A stretch of 53,353 nucleotides of DNA, taken from positions 1 to 53,353 of the forward strand of contig CAITJF010000263.1 in NCBI GenBank assembly GCA_903892645.1, written 5' to 3'. Position numbers and translations under genes: made by a program. The DNA comes from an uncultured Nitrosomonadales bacterium. Its GTDB lineage: Bacteria; Pseudomonadota; Gammaproteobacteria; Burkholderiales; Gallionellaceae. Below, in pieces: positions 35,801 through 45,422 of this stretch (its first letter is position 1; every line of letters starts with the position of its first letter). The notes beneath the pieces are model-generated. The model searched no databases. It saw only the letters and a program-made list of their open reading frames with translations, and had not been told where the DNA came from.

Positions 35801-36955
35801 AGCGACCTGGCGGAAATTTTTGTGCGCTGCGACGAAGCCGGGTTGGAGGCGATACATGAGGTGGCGACGCTGAATATCAGCGGGACGATAACGGTTGCGC
35901 GCAACGGCAACACACTGTTCAGCAAGAACGTGATTGTGCTGCAACGCATTTGGTCGGAGACCACTTACCAGATACAGAAGCTGCGCGACAACCCGGCCTG
36001 CGCGCAACAGGAGTACGACCGCATACTCGATGCGTACGACCCCGGCCTGCATGTGAAGCTGACTTACGATCCGAACGAGAACCCTCTCCCTCAATCCTTC
36101 TCCCGCAAGCGGGAGAGGGAAGCAGAACCCTCTCCCGCTTGCGGGAGAGGGCAGGGAGAGGGAGCGTGCGTCAATATCAATCTGTCGCGCCCCAGAATCG
36201 CCATCTTGCGCGAACAGGGCGTGAACGGCCAGGTGGAAATGGCGGCGGCATTTGACCGCGCCGGATTCGCGGCAGTGGACGTGCACATGAGCGATATCAT
36301 CGCCGGGCGCATTGCACTGGCCGATTTCAAAGGCGTGGCGGCCTGCGGCGGCTTCTCATACGGCGATGTGCTGGGCGCGGGCAAGGGTTGGGCCAAGTCC
36401 ATTCTGTTCAATCCGAGGGCGCGCGATGAGTTCGAGGCATTTTTCAAACGCAATGACACATTTGCCTTGGGCGTGTGCAACGGCTGCCAGATGATGAGTA
36501 ACCTGCACGAGATCATTCCTGGCGCGGAACACTGGGCGCACTTCGCGCGCAACCAGTCGGAACAATTCGAAGCGCGTTTCGTGATGGTGGAAGTGCAAGC
36601 GTCACCCTCGATCCTGTTCGATGGCATGGCAGGCAGCCGCATGCCCATCGTGGTGTCGCACGGCGAAGGCTACGCCGATTTCGGCAATGCGCAAAAACTG
36701 CAAGCCGCGCAACCGCTGGTCACGCTGCGTTACGTGGACAACACCGGCAAGCCCACCGAAATCTATCCGCTTAACCCCAACGGCTCACCGCAAGGCATCA
36801 CTGGCCTCACCACGCTGGATGGGCGCTTTTCGATCATGATGCCGCACCCAGAGCGCGTGTTCCGTGCCGTGCAGAACTCTTGGTATCCGCGCGAGTGGAA
36901 GGAAAATGGCGCATGGCTGCGCATGTTCCAGAATGTAAAGAAGTGGGTAGGCTAG
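32873..36955 (+). CDS. purL: Phosphoribosylformylglycinamidine synthase (large, single-chain PurL)
   Basis: The product is 1360 residues, longer than the ~1290-1310 usual for proteobacteria. It converts FGAR to FGAM with ATP and glutamine. Seen are [14 protein letters not shown], the ATP-grasp-like core ([12 protein letters not shown] as [22 protein letters not shown] as [10 protein letters not shown]), and a C-terminal glutaminase with the catalytic Cys in LGVCNGCQM and His/Glu in MPHPERVFR. All key motifs are intact, so the enzyme should work. The extra length comes from two in-frame insertions: about residues 72-114 and about 1071-1098, the second being a palindromic repeat. A second ATG two codons in is an equally plausible start. 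Confidence 0.97.
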   Translation: MSMFRVSAGKAALSSFRFEKLRTALKEAAPNVALVETRHWYFVALRSMALAEGDTVLLDRILGLDDVADEPDGSAQMPPQEGRREVPQGDAGGICSQAPRPLSQPGTFGSTPAQQRLLVVPRLGTISPWSSKATDIAQHCALPQVERIERGMAYYFKTRTGKELTGQELKAILPLLHDRMTESVLFDFDGIAEKIFRHGTPVPLSTVDILGGGRAALEAANRDMGLALSADEIDYLVENFHKLKRNPTDVELMMFAQANSEHCRHKIFNADWVINDEQQSYSLFGMIRNTHKLHPEGTVVAYSDNSSVIEGAEVERFYPRTDGSYASSTELTHTLMKVETHNHPTAIAPFAGAATGAGGEIRDEGATGSGSKPKAGLSGFSVSNLNIPGFEQSWEANPYGKPGRIASALQIMIDGPIGGAAFNNEFGRPNLAGYFRTFEENINGEMRGYHKPIMLAGGVGSIRAEHTHKHALPTGALLIQIGGPGMLIGLGGGAASSMDTGVNAENLDFDSVQRGNPEMQRRAQEVIDRCWQMGGNNPILSIHDVGAGGISNALPELVHGGGKGAHFELRAVPSEERGMSPMQIWSNEAQERYVLAIPPERLDEFKSLCERERCPFAVLGHATVGDQLTVHDSEFNNHPVNMPLSVLLGKPPKMTRKVKRETVALPAFDVSKILLHEAIERVLRLPSVADKTFLISIGDRTVGGMTARDQMVGPWQVSVADVAVTLMGYNTNLGEAFALGERTPLAVLNAPASGRMAVGEAITNIAAARIEKIGDIKLSANWMAAAGHHGEDAALFDTVKAVGMELCPQLGISIPVGKDSMSMKTAWQEGEKRKEVTAPLSLIVTAFAPCADVRQTLTPQLAADLDTVLLLFDLGQGKNRMGGSALAQVYKQVGNVAPDVDDARQLKKFFELIQRFNAEGKLLAYHDRSDGGLFAALCEMSFASHIGLDVNLDELKGDAISTLFNEELGALVQVCRSDLAEIFVRCDEAGLEAIHEVATLNISGTITVARNGNTLFSKNVIVLQRIWSETTYQIQKLRDNPACAQQEYDRILDAYDPGLHVKLTYDPNENPLPQSFSRKREREAEPSPACGRGQGEGACVNINLSRPRIAILREQGVNGQVEMAAAFDRAGFAAVDVHMSDIIAGRIALADFKGVAACGGFSYGDVLGAGKGWAKSILFNPRARDEFEAFFKRNDTFALGVCNGCQMMSNLHEIIPGAEHWAHFARNQSEQFEARFVMVEVQASPSILFDGMAGSRMPIVVSHGEGYADFGNAQKLQAAQPLVTLRYVDNTGKPTEIYPLNPNGSPQGITGLTTLDGRFSIMMPHPERVFRAVQNSWYPREWKENGAWLRMFQNVKKWVG
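33086..33214 (+). other. In-frame insertion in purL (N-terminal, about 43 codons)
   Basis: Between VADEPDG and [15 protein letters not shown] the protein carries about 43 extra residues, rich in Pro, Gln, Gly and Ser, which I do not expect in PurL. The DNA has short hairpins (CCCCAAGGGG; GAACCTTCGGTTC) and a CCCCAAGGGGACGC stretch like that in the intergenic repeat at 52620-52803 (CCCCACAAGGGGACGC). It looks like intergenic repeat DNA captured in frame. Exact borders are approximate. Confidence 0.6.
36082..36165 (+). repeat. Palindromic repeat inserted in frame in purL (84 bp, 28 codons)
   Basis: Outer arms CCCTCTCCCT (36082-36091) and AGGGAGAGGG (36153-36162) enclose TCTCCCGCAAGCGGGAGA and the palindrome CCCTCTCCCGCTTGCGGGAGAG. 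This is a common intergenic repeat; a further copy lies at 53194. Here it is translated, giving roughly residues 1071-1098 (…[13 protein letters not shown]) between the FGAM synthase and glutaminase parts, in a linker that tolerates it. Confidence 0.88.
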
Positions 36956-36982
36956 ATGTTTTATTCCATTTTTTAATCAAAG

Positions 36983-37010
36983 GTAGGGGCGCGATTTATC
37001 GCGCTTCTAC
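36983..37010. terminator. REP-like hairpin after purL
   Basis: GTAGGGGCGCGA, TTTA, TCGCGCTTCTAC forms a 12-bp stem with one or two mispairs, 27 bases after the purL stop. Its GTAG…CTAC ends relate it to the hairpin at 25144. It may end purL transcription and that of the convergent exporter gene. Confidence 0.5.
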
Positions 37011-37070
37011 CTTTCGGAAAATATTGCACATCTTGCTGACGGACTCGATGGTGATACTTCTTCCTGTTCA

Positions 37071-38177
37071 TCATAACAAGGCGTGCAGCCCCTGATAGCC
37101 GATATACAAACCAACCAGTGAAATCAGGCCTCCAGAGAAGTAGGGGGCTTTCTGTGCGATATCGCCAAAGCCACTCCAGCGTTTCGACACGTGTTTCACG
37201 CTCAACGCGGCCATTACGCCGGAGAGCACCATGGTCAGCGCTAGGCCGATGCTGAAGCACAACACCAGCGTTGCGCCAAGCGTGATCTGCTTGAGTTGCA
37301 GGCACAGCAGCAGGACGGTGATGGATGCGGGGCAGGGGATCAGCCCGCCGGTGAGACCGAACAGGAGTATCTGGCCGTTGGTTACTTCACGGTTGGCGAA
37401 GCGGTGGCGGATGTCGTTGGCGTGCGCAAGTTCGTGCGGGTCTTGATAGCCGGGCGCGGCAAGCTCCAGTTCGTCCAGTTCCTCAATGACGTGATGGTGG
37501 CCATGTTCGGTGAATTCAACATCGAAGTCGTGGTAGTGGCTCCCATGTTCGAGATGTAGCCGTGCGATGAATTCATGCGGTTCTGGAATTTCTTCGATTG
37601 ATTCGAAAAAGTCATCGCGCCGGACGAAGGAAAATATCTGACGTTGCCCATCCGGACGTTCGGTTTCAATAGTCACCAGCCCGGAAGACAAGTCGTGCCC
37701 ATGCGCCCCCTCCTGTGAGACCAGGAAACGCGGCGGAGCACCTTTCTCAAAAATCTCCAGACGCAGCATGCCGTGCCCGGTATCTATCCGCTTGCTGTCA
37801 TTGTGGCTGTGATCGTGGTCGTGAGCCGCGTGCAAATGACGCCGGGTGCTGAATATCATCCAGGCTGCCACGCCGATGATCAGGGTGCCTGAGGCGAGCT
37901 GTAAATAAGGCTCGGCTGATTCGGCGTTCCACTGGCCGCCGAAGTAAAGCCCGGTCAGGGCGACTACCCAGACCACGGCGGTGTGCGACAGGGTGGCGGC
38001 AAGGCCCAGCATTACTGCTTGGGCGACCGTGCCGCGAATGGCGATGATAAATGCCGCCATCATGGTTTTGGAATGGCCTGGCTCCAGGCCGTGAAGTGCG
38101 CCGAGCAGGATGGCACTGGGGATGAATAGCCAGGCGTTGGTTGTGCCTTGTTGCAACAGCGCGGCAAAGTCGGTCAT
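37071..38177 (-). CDS. rcnA: Nickel/cobalt efflux protein, RcnA (NiCoT) family
   Basis: The product is 368 residues. The first helices carry LHGLEPGHSKTMMAAFI, the metal-binding signature of RcnA/NiCoT transporters. A long hydrophilic His-rich loop (about 115-270; HDHDHSHND and later EHGHHH) splits the protein, then the second helix block has GLIPCPASITVLLLCL. It should export Ni2+/Co2+ across the inner membrane. The loop is longer than in E. coli RcnA and contains a small beta-rich insert (FLVSQEG…IFSFVRRDDFF). No RcnR-like regulator is next to it. Confidence 0.9.
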   Translation of the reverse strand: MTDFAALLQQGTTNAWLFIPSAILLGALHGLEPGHSKTMMAAFIIAIRGTVAQAVMLGLAATLSHTAVVWVVALTGLYFGGQWNAESAEPYLQLASGTLIIGVAAWMIFSTRRHLHAAHDHDHSHNDSKRIDTGHGMLRLEIFEKGAPPRFLVSQEGAHGHDLSSGLVTIETERPDGQRQIFSFVRRDDFFESIEEIPEPHEFIARLHLEHGSHYHDFDVEFTEHGHHHVIEELDELELAAPGYQDPHELAHANDIRHRFANREVTNGQILLFGLTGGLIPCPASITVLLLCLQLKQITLGATLVLCFSIGLALTMVLSGVMAALSVKHVSKRWSGFGDIAQKAPYFSGGLISLVGLYIGYQGLHALL

Positions 38178-38281
38178 TGAAGCTGTTCTTGGGTAAAATG
38201 GAATGCACGTATAATACCGTGCAACGATAGTGAGCTCCTAAGTTTCAGACAGTTCTCCAAGGGTATTGCAGGTAATAAAAT

Positions 38282-39478
38282 ATGCTGAAAAAAATTAATG
38301 TTCGTGATGCCAGGCTCGGGATGTTCATTACGGAAATTTGCGGGAACTGGATGGATCATCCGTTTTGGAAAAAGGAATTCGAGCTTGATAAGCAGAAGGA
38401 TCTGGATACCTTGCAGCTGTGCGGTATAGAAGAAGTATGGATCGATACCATAAAGGGCTTGGATGTCGAACGCCATCCCCCAGTAGCTGCTAAAGAGGAG
38501 AACATATCACCGGAAACAGTGGTTAGCGAAAAGAAAGCAGACCAACATATTCCTGTGCAGGAAGAAGTTCAGCGCGCTCAAAAGGTGCATTTCAAGGCCA
38601 AAAGGACAACCGCCTTCATGTTTAAGGAAGCGCGTATGGGCAATGCACTGCAAACCGGTGAAGCTGTTGAACTGGTGGACGATATTACCCAGTCCGTTGC
38701 ACGTCACCCGGGAGCCTTATTAAATTTTGCGCGACTGAAGAACAAGGATGATTATACCTATCAGCATTCTGTGGCCGTGAGTGCATTGATGATTGCCTTG
38801 GGCAGGCAAATGGGTATTGAAGGTGACATGTTGAGAAGTCTTGGGATTGCGGGATTGCTGCATGACGTTGGAAAAATGATGATTCCAGAAGATGTGCTTA
38901 ACAAGCCCGGACGCCTGACCGATGAGGAATTCGAAATCGTTAAAACTCACTCTCTGCTCGGATGGAAGATTCTGAAGGAATCGCATGATGTGGATGCCAC
39001 GGTGCTGGATGTCTGCATGCACCATCACGAACGGGTAGATGGCATGGGTTATCCTGACAGGCTGTCAGGAGCAGCACTGACACTGCCTGCCCGTATGGCA
39101 GCGGTATGCGATATATATGACGCACTTACTTCTGATCGCAGTAATAGGAGAGGCATGCCGCCCTCTGAAGCAATCCGTAAAATGGCCGAGTGGCAAGGCG
39201 GGCATTTGGATCAAACCGTATTTCATGCATTCGTAAAGACAGTTGGGATATATCCGACCGGTACACTGGTTAAGCTGAAATCAGGACGTTTGGGTGTGGT
39301 GGCGGATCAGGCGCCAAAAAGTTTACTTACTCCGATCGTGAAGGTGTTCTTCTCGACAAGAATCAATGAGCCCATTTTTCCTGAGTTGATTGACCTTTCC
39401 AAGGTGCCGGATTCTATTGCAAGTGTCGAGGATCCAGCCGACTGGAAACTCGACTTGAAGACAATGGCGGGAATTTGA
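38282..39478 (+). CDS. HD-GYP domain protein with N-terminal DUF3391
   Basis: The product is 398 residues. Residues 1-60 (LKKINVRDARLGMFITEICG) are DUF3391. The HD domain shows LLHDVGK (about 192-198) and the GYP domain HHERVDGMGYP (about 247-257), both intact. Such enzymes hydrolyse cyclic-di-GMP, lowering it and favouring motility over biofilm. There is no membrane helix or sensory domain besides DUF3391, so it is cytosolic. It is a single gene, divergent from the rcnA-type gene. The domain order matches the common stand-alone HD-GYP/DUF3391 proteins of beta- and gammaproteobacteria. Confidence 0.93.
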   Translation: MLKKINVRDARLGMFITEICGNWMDHPFWKKEFELDKQKDLDTLQLCGIEEVWIDTIKGLDVERHPPVAAKEENISPETVVSEKKADQHIPVQEEVQRAQKVHFKAKRTTAFMFKEARMGNALQTGEAVELVDDITQSVARHPGALLNFARLKNKDDYTYQHSVAVSALMIALGRQMGIEGDMLRSLGIAGLLHDVGKMMIPEDVLNKPGRLTDEEFEIVKTHSLLGWKILKESHDVDATVLDVCMHHHERVDGMGYPDRLSGAALTLPARMAAVCDIYDALTSDRSNRRGMPPSEAIRKMAEWQGGHLDQTVFHAFVKTVGIYPTGTLVKLKSGRLGVVADQAPKSLLTPIVKVFFSTRINEPIFPELIDLSKVPDSIASVEDPADWKLDLKTMAGI

Positions 39479-39521
39479 CCCTTCACGTTAGGGTTTTGGC
39501 GCAGTATGTGCGAGCTGACTT

Positions 39522-41102
39522 TTAGCCATCAAGCGGGGCATTGCGTGTCTCCGGCAGAAAAATAAAACCAATAACAAAGGCTGCTGTCAGCAACCCGACC
39601 GGATACCACATGCCGGATAACGCATTTCCGGCTTTCACGTTGAGCAGTGTAATCATGAACGGTGATAAGCCGCCTATCCAGCCAGCGCTGAGGTTGTGTG
39701 GCAGCGCCACGGCCGTGTAGCGTGTGCGCGCCGGAAATAATTCGGCCAGCGTGGCGGTTTGCGGGCCGGTGATGAGCGCGACGGCAATGACCGGAAAAAG
39801 CAATAACAGAAATATCATCAGCCGGTCTGCCTGGCGCGAATCGGCCTGCTCTGTCCAGCCCTCGGACTTCAACATCTGCGTGAGCGCCTCTGGTTGATAG
39901 CCGGCAACCTCGCTCTTGTTGCCGATACGCACCACTGTGCCATTTGGTGCCTGTGCGGGATAAAGCGTGTATGACACGCTCAGTTTGGCGAGCAATTGCT
40001 GATTGCGCTCGCAGTCGTTGCGCGTCGAGATGAACGGGTCGTAGGCGCATGATTCGCCGTACAGCGCCACCGGTACCTCGCGGTTGAAGTGTTCCAGCGC
40101 CGGGTTGCCATAATGCATCAAGCCCTTGAACACGGGCAGGATGGCCAGGCTGCCAAGCAGCAGTCCTGCCAGCAGCACCGGTCTGCGGCCAACACGGTCC
40201 GATAGCCAGCCGAAAAGAATGGTCAGCGGGAACAGCAAGAGTGTACTCAACATCACCAGCGTTCCGGCAAGTTGTGGATCAAGCCTGACCACACTTTTTA
40301 AATACACATTGGCGTAGACCTGGGACGAGAAAAACAGCAGCGAGCCGCCTGCGGAAATGCAGAAAAACAATAGTGCCATTCGTCCGAGCGTGTGGGGATT
40401 GGATAAACATTCACGCAGCGGCGCTTTCGACAAGGCGTGTTTTTCGCGCAAATGCAGGAACACCGGCGACTCGAACATGTTCATCCTGCTTTTGAGCGAG
40501 ACCAGCAATAATATGATGGAAAGCAGAAACGGCACGCGCCACCCCCAAGCCTGGAAATCGGCGGCACTCAATAACGATTGCAGCAATACCACCTGCAAAG
40601 TGGAAGCCAGTATGCCCAATGGCCCCATCAATTGCAGCACGCTGGTATAAAAGCCCCGTTTGCCGCTTGGGGCATGCTCGGTAAGATACACTGCCGCGCC
40701 GCCGATTTCGCCACCGACTGCAAATCCCTGCAACAGGCGCAATACCAGTAGCAATGCGGGAGCCAGCAGGCCAACTTGTTCATATGTCGGCAACAATCCA
40801 ACACAGAATGTTGTCAGTCCCATGAGCACAATAGTGGCGATAAAAACCGGGCGGCGGCCATGCTTGTCGCCCAGTGACCCGAACAGCGCTGCACCGAGCG
40901 GACGCACCAGCATGCCGACCCCGAAGGTGGCGAGGCTTGCCAGGAGCGCGGCAACCGGGTTTTCCTGGGGAAAAAACAGCACGCTGAAATAGGTTGCCAA
41001 CGAGGCGAAAGTGAGGAAGTCATACCATTCCAGAAAAGTGCCGAAACAGGCGGCGATGGCTACTTTGTGCTGGATAGTGGCAGGCGAATAATGGGCTTCC
41101 AT
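39522..41102 (-). CDS. MFS transporter, metabolite:H+ symporter (MHS) family
   Basis: The product is 526 residues with 12 predicted helices. FGTFLEWYDFLTFASLA and GSLGDKHGRRPVF are hallmark MHS motifs (as in ProP, ShiA and KgtP). A long periplasmic insert at about residues 335-405 (CAYDPFISTRNDCERNQQ) with two Cys that could form a disulfide is unusual for ProP/KgtP but known in some longer MHS members. The substrate cannot be inferred; organic acids or osmolytes are typical. It is divergent from the mgtA-like gene with a 112-bp gap. Confidence 0.88.
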   Translation of the reverse strand: MEAHYSPATIQHKVAIAACFGTFLEWYDFLTFASLATYFSVLFFPQENPVAALLASLATFGVGMLVRPLGAALFGSLGDKHGRRPVFIATIVLMGLTTFCVGLLPTYEQVGLLAPALLLVLRLLQGFAVGGEIGGAAVYLTEHAPSGKRGFYTSVLQLMGPLGILASTLQVVLLQSLLSAADFQAWGWRVPFLLSIILLLVSLKSRMNMFESPVFLHLREKHALSKAPLRECLSNPHTLGRMALLFFCISAGGSLLFFSSQVYANVYLKSVVRLDPQLAGTLVMLSTLLLFPLTILFGWLSDRVGRRPVLLAGLLLGSLAILPVFKGLMHYGNPALEHFNREVPVALYGESCAYDPFISTRNDCERNQQLLAKLSVSYTLYPAQAPNGTVVRIGNKSEVAGYQPEALTQMLKSEGWTEQADSRQADRLMIFLLLLFPVIAVALITGPQTATLAELFPARTRYTAVALPHNLSAGWIGGLSPFMITLLNVKAGNALSGMWYPVGLLTAAFVIGFIFLPETRNAPLDG

Positions 41103-41214
41103 AAATATTTGTATGCAACACGAGCTAGAAAGCGATGTGCGATATTAACCCAACAAGCGCACTTAGGTTTAGCATCTGCCGTACACATAGCTGCACTGAA
41201 AGAAGGTGAGCACA

Positions 41215-43761
41215 ATGGATCGCCCTGATGCCCTGTTCTGGAATCTGCCAGCCGAAGTTCTCCAATCGCAATTGGAGGCACTTCCGACCGGCTTGAGCCA
41301 GCGGGAAGCGCGTGCGCGAACCACACAGTTCGGCCCCAATACGCTACGGGCACACGGCGAACGGCCGCTGATTCTCCAGTACCTGAGCCACTTCAAGAAC
41401 CCGCTGGTGATGGTTCTACTGGCGGCCAGTGCCGTGTCCGCGCTGACCGGCGAGATCACCGGATTCGTGATTATCTGGGCCGTCGTGCTGATGAGTGTGA
41501 CCCTGGATTTCGTCCAGGAATACCGGGCCGGACGCGCCGCAGAACAGTTGAAGCAGGCTGTGACGGTACGGGCCACGGTGCTGCGGGACGGACATCCCCA
41601 AGAACTTCCGATAGCGGATCTGGTGCCGGGCGATGTGGTGCTGCTGGCCGCAGGTGATCTCATGCCTGCCGATTGCCGCTTGCTCGAGGCAAAGGACTTT
41701 TTCATCAACCAGTCGCTGCTGACGGGTGAGTCCTATCCGGTGGAGAAATTCGCCCGTGATTTGCCGTCACCGGCGGAAGACCTCAACCAGGCAGAGAATG
41801 CCGTGTTTATGGGCACTTCCGTTATCAGCGGAATGGCCAAGGCTATGGTCTGCCGTACCGGAGCCGACACGGCGGTGGGCAATATCGCCGATTCGCTGGT
41901 GGCCAAGGCGCCGCCTACCGCTTTCGAGCTGGGCACCCAGAGCTTTGGCATGCTGATCATGCGCCTGACTTTCCTGCTGGTGCTGTTCGTGTTCCTGATC
42001 AACGCTTTTTTCCACCGGCCATTCCTCGAATCGTTTCTCTTCGCCATCGCGCTGGCCGTCGGCCTCACGCCGGAATTGCTGCCGATGGTAATCACGGTGA
42101 CGCTGTCGCGCGGCGCCCTGCGCATGGCGAAGAAGCTGGTAATCGTGAAGCAGCTTGCCGCCATCCACAATTTGGGCAGCATGGATGTGCTGTGCACCGA
42201 CAAGACCGGCACGCTCACCGAGGGGCGCATCCAGCTGGAACGCCATCTCGACGCGCAAGGAAACGACAGCGCGCAGGTATTGCAACTGGCCTACCTCAAC
42301 AGCTATTTTGAGACCGGCCTGAAAAGCCCGCTGGATGACGCGATCCTCGAGCACAAGGAAATAGACGCAAGCGGCTGGCGCAAGATTGACGAGGTGCCCT
42401 TCGATTTCGAACGGCGGCGCGTGTCTGTCCTCGTCGATCAAGGCGAGAAACGGCTGCTCGTGGTCAAGGGCTCGCCCGAGGATATCCTCAGGCTGTCCAC
42501 GCACTATGCCGTAGGCGAAACACAAGGAATGCAATCGATGGGCGAGGAGGCGCTGGCATCCATCCAGGCCTTGCACGACAGTCTCGGACGGGAAGGCTTC
42601 AAGGTACTCGGTATCGCCTGGCGGCCAGTGGCGCTGGATCATCCGCATGCCATCGTGGACGATGAAACCGAGCTCATCTTCGCCGGGTTCGCCGCCTTCC
42701 TCGATCCGCCGAAGGTGAGTGCGGCGCCTGCGCTCAAGGCGCTGGCGGCGAGCGGGGTCAATATCAAGATCGTCACCGGCGACAGCGAGCTGGTCACCCG
42801 CCACGTGTGCGCCCAACTGGGCATGCCGGTCACGGGGGTGCTGACCGGCAGCGAGATTCAGCGCATGGACGACCCCACCCTGGCGGTGCGGGTGAGGGAG
42901 GCCAACCTGCTCTGCCGCGTCACGCCGGCGCAGAAGAACCGCGTCATCCTGTCGCTGAAAGCGCAGGGGCACACCGTTGGTTACCTCGGCGACGGCATCA
43001 ACGATGCGCCTTCGTTGCGCTCGGCGGACGTCGGCATCTCGGTGGATGGCGCCGTGGACGTGGCCAAAGCGGCTGCCGACATGATCATGTTGCGCCAAGA
43101 TCTGAATGTGCTGCACGCAGGTGTGCTGGAGGGGCGCCGCACCTTCGCCAACATCATGAAGTACATCATGATGGGGACGAGTTCCAATTTCGGCAACATG
43201 TTCAGCATGGCCGGCGCGACACTGTTCCTCCCCTTCCTGCCGATGCTGCCGACACAGATTCTACTCAACAACCTGCTCTACGATGTCTCGGAACTTCCGA
43301 TCCCCATGGATAACGTAGACAACGATTACCTCGCCCATCCCAGGCAATGGGACACCACCTTCATCCGCAACTTCATGTGGGTGGTCGGGCCGGTCAGTTC
43401 AATATTCGATTTTCTGATGTTCTTCATCCTGCTGAAGGTGTTCGGGGCAGGGGAGGCGCTGTTCCACACCGGCTGGTTCATCGAATCCATCGCCACCCAG
43501 GTGCTGGTGATTTTCGTCATTCGCACCCGGGCTAACCCATTAAAAAGCCGGCCAAGCGTTGCGCTGACCATCACTTCGTTGCTGGTCGTCCTGCTAGCCG
43601 TAGCATTGCCTTTTACGCCACTTGCAACGCACCTCGGCTTCGTTGCCCCGCCGCCGTTGTTCTTCCTGATCCTTATGGCAATGGTGCTCTGCTATCTTGT
43701 GGCGGTGGAGTTTGCCAAGAGGTTTTTCTACCGCAATTTCTCGGTGCGACAAGGCCTTTAG
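41215..43761 (+). CDS. mgtA: Magnesium-transporting P-type ATPase (MgtA/MgtB type)
   Basis: ATG 41215 follows GAAGGTGAG; an in-frame GTG at 41206 is inside that site and less likely. The product is 848 residues. Motifs in order: LTGES (A domain), CTDKTGTLTEG with phosphorylated Asp (about 329), KGSPEDILR in the nucleotide domain, VTGDS (about 520) and GYLGDGINDAPSL (about 590), then the C-terminal helices with NNLLYDVSELPIPMDNVD typical of MgtA/B. It imports Mg2+ at the expense of ATP. An mgtA-type leader control would need a longer 5' region than the 112 bp here, and I see no convincing one. Confidence 0.93.
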   Translation: MDRPDALFWNLPAEVLQSQLEALPTGLSQREARARTTQFGPNTLRAHGERPLILQYLSHFKNPLVMVLLAASAVSALTGEITGFVIIWAVVLMSVTLDFVQEYRAGRAAEQLKQAVTVRATVLRDGHPQELPIADLVPGDVVLLAAGDLMPADCRLLEAKDFFINQSLLTGESYPVEKFARDLPSPAEDLNQAENAVFMGTSVISGMAKAMVCRTGADTAVGNIADSLVAKAPPTAFELGTQSFGMLIMRLTFLLVLFVFLINAFFHRPFLESFLFAIALAVGLTPELLPMVITVTLSRGALRMAKKLVIVKQLAAIHNLGSMDVLCTDKTGTLTEGRIQLERHLDAQGNDSAQVLQLAYLNSYFETGLKSPLDDAILEHKEIDASGWRKIDEVPFDFERRRVSVLVDQGEKRLLVVKGSPEDILRLSTHYAVGETQGMQSMGEEALASIQALHDSLGREGFKVLGIAWRPVALDHPHAIVDDETELIFAGFAAFLDPPKVSAAPALKALAASGVNIKIVTGDSELVTRHVCAQLGMPVTGVLTGSEIQRMDDPTLAVRVREANLLCRVTPAQKNRVILSLKAQGHTVGYLGDGINDAPSLRSADVGISVDGAVDVAKAAADMIMLRQDLNVLHAGVLEGRRTFANIMKYIMMGTSSNFGNMFSMAGATLFLPFLPMLPTQILLNNLLYDVSELPIPMDNVDNDYLAHPRQWDTTFIRNFMWVVGPVSSIFDFLMFFILLKVFGAGEALFHTGWFIESIATQVLVIFVIRTRANPLKSRPSVALTITSLLVVLLAVALPFTPLATHLGFVAPPPLFFLILMAMVLCYLVAVEFAKRFFYRNFSVRQGL

Positions 43762-43857
43762 CAATCACTCCGTATCCCGTAGATATTGGTGATGTGCAAG
43801 TTGGCATGCGCCGCATAGCCTTTCTTGATTACACTGTTTATATCAACTTCAAAACCA

Positions 43858-45123
43858 TCATCCGCCCGCGGGCTTTATGGTGTCCTGCGCCTTTGCCTTA
43901 CGCGGACTGGCATCCTGATCGTGCATCACAATTCGCGCGACGAACATAATCGCCAACACATTCGCCGTCATCGCAATATATCCTACCGTTGCATAACCGA
44001 CGATTTGCCCCGCGCTGTTTTGTGTGATGATAAAACCAGCCAGCGTGGTGGCCAAGCCCATTGCGAACGTTTGCATTGTGGCGTTGAGTGACATGAAGGT
44101 CCCACGCAGTTTCGGTTGGGCAGCCGAGGTAATGATGGCCATCGCCGGGATCATGCGCCCCGATACCAATACGAAAAATGCTGTGGTGCAAACCAGCCAC
44201 AGCCATAGCGGCACAGCCCCGATCTGGGTTACCACAAACAATGGCAGCAACGCGGCGGTAGCGACCAGTCGATAGATTTTGACCTTGCCGTGCAGATCAG
44301 CCCAATGACCGATCAGTCGCGCGGTAATTAATGTTGCCGCGCCGCCTGCGAGGTAAACGAATGGAATGTCGTATTGCGAAATGCCGACGTTGCCCACCGC
44401 GTAAAGGGTAATGTAGGGAATCACCGTAAAGCCGGAAAAAATGAGCAGTGCGGAAAGCAGCAAGGCGCGCAGATGGTTGGCGTCGCGCAACACCGCAAAC
44501 ATCGCCGCAAAGGTATGGGCGCGCTTATCTGCACTGATGTGCTGGCGCAGCTCCGGCAGGGCGCGCAGGCCGACGATGACGAACAAGACGGTCATCCCCG
44601 CGATCAGAATGAAGGGCGCGCGCCAACCTATGTGATTGGCCAGCCACAGCGACAGAGGTACGCCGGCAACTGTGGATAGCGAAAAGGCAGTCGATACCAT
44701 GCCGCTGGCACGTGCGCGGCGTTCAAACGGAATCACATCGCCGACTATGGTTTGCACCATCGCCCCCATTATGCCGCCGAACACCCCTGCCAGGCCGCGT
44801 GCGACAAGCAGCGTGGCATACCCCGGAGCCAAGCCGCATGCCAGCGTTGCCAGGCCGAACAGGGCAAATAGGGTCAGCAGCAACCGTTTGCGCTCGAAGC
44901 GATCTATAAACGTCGCGGCAAGCAGGCCGGACAAGGCGGCGCTGAAGCTGTATGACGCAACCAGAAGGCCGAACTCATGCGTGCCAATGCCGAATGAGCT
45001 TATCAGGATAGGTCCGAGCGGCATCATGATCATGAAATCCAGGATATGGCTGAACTGAATTCCTACAAGCGTCAACAGTAAATAGCGTTCGCGTTGCGGG
45101 GTGAGGGGTGTTGTAGTGTGCAT
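43858..45123 (-). CDS. MFS transporter, AraJ/sugar-efflux-like
   Basis: The product is 421 residues with 12 hydrophobic segments. The N-terminus QFSHILDFMIMMPLGPIL and DRFERKRLLLTLF (motif A-like) are typical of the DHA1/AraJ-type drug or sugar efflux MFS group. Substrate unknown. It is convergent with the mgtA-like gene (97-bp gap without a clear terminator) and divergent from the export operon at 45423, so the 299-bp region 45124-45422 should hold both promoters; nothing specific is recognised there. Confidence 0.87.
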   Translation of the reverse strand: MHTTTPLTPQRERYLLLTLVGIQFSHILDFMIMMPLGPILISSFGIGTHEFGLLVASYSFSAALSGLLAATFIDRFERKRLLLTLFALFGLATLACGLAPGYATLLVARGLAGVFGGIMGAMVQTIVGDVIPFERRARASGMVSTAFSLSTVAGVPLSLWLANHIGWRAPFILIAGMTVLFVIVGLRALPELRQHISADKRAHTFAAMFAVLRDANHLRALLLSALLIFSGFTVIPYITLYAVGNVGISQYDIPFVYLAGGAATLITARLIGHWADLHGKVKIYRLVATAALLPLFVVTQIGAVPLWLWLVCTTAFFVLVSGRMIPAMAIITSAAQPKLRGTFMSLNATMQTFAMGLATTLAGFIITQNSAGQIVGYATVGYIAMTANVLAIMFVARIVMHDQDASPRKAKAQDTIKPAGG

Positions 45124-45422
45124 CAGGCAAAGTCTATCAGATACACAGTGAACCCTTGGCAGGAGTAAACAACGACTTTTTGGCCGACAGGAGGCTTGGC
45201 CCTGAAAACTGAATTTAGCCTTTTACATTTCCATGAAATGCCTGCGTGATGATTGATTCTTGCACCTTTGATGTAACTGCTTTTTATTAGATGGATTACC
45301 TTCCGTGCTAATCTTCGTTTGCATATAATTCACCAGGCAATGCACAACTGCTTGCACCATCTTTGATATCTGTCAGCGGTACTGCACCTTGGCCGCATTT
45401 CACCGGTTGCTCAGGAGGTTGA

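Noticed and set aside
33086-36165. Intein or frameshift as explanation for the long PurL
   Set aside because: The frame is continuous and the inserts are 43 and 28 codons, too short and without splicing motifs.
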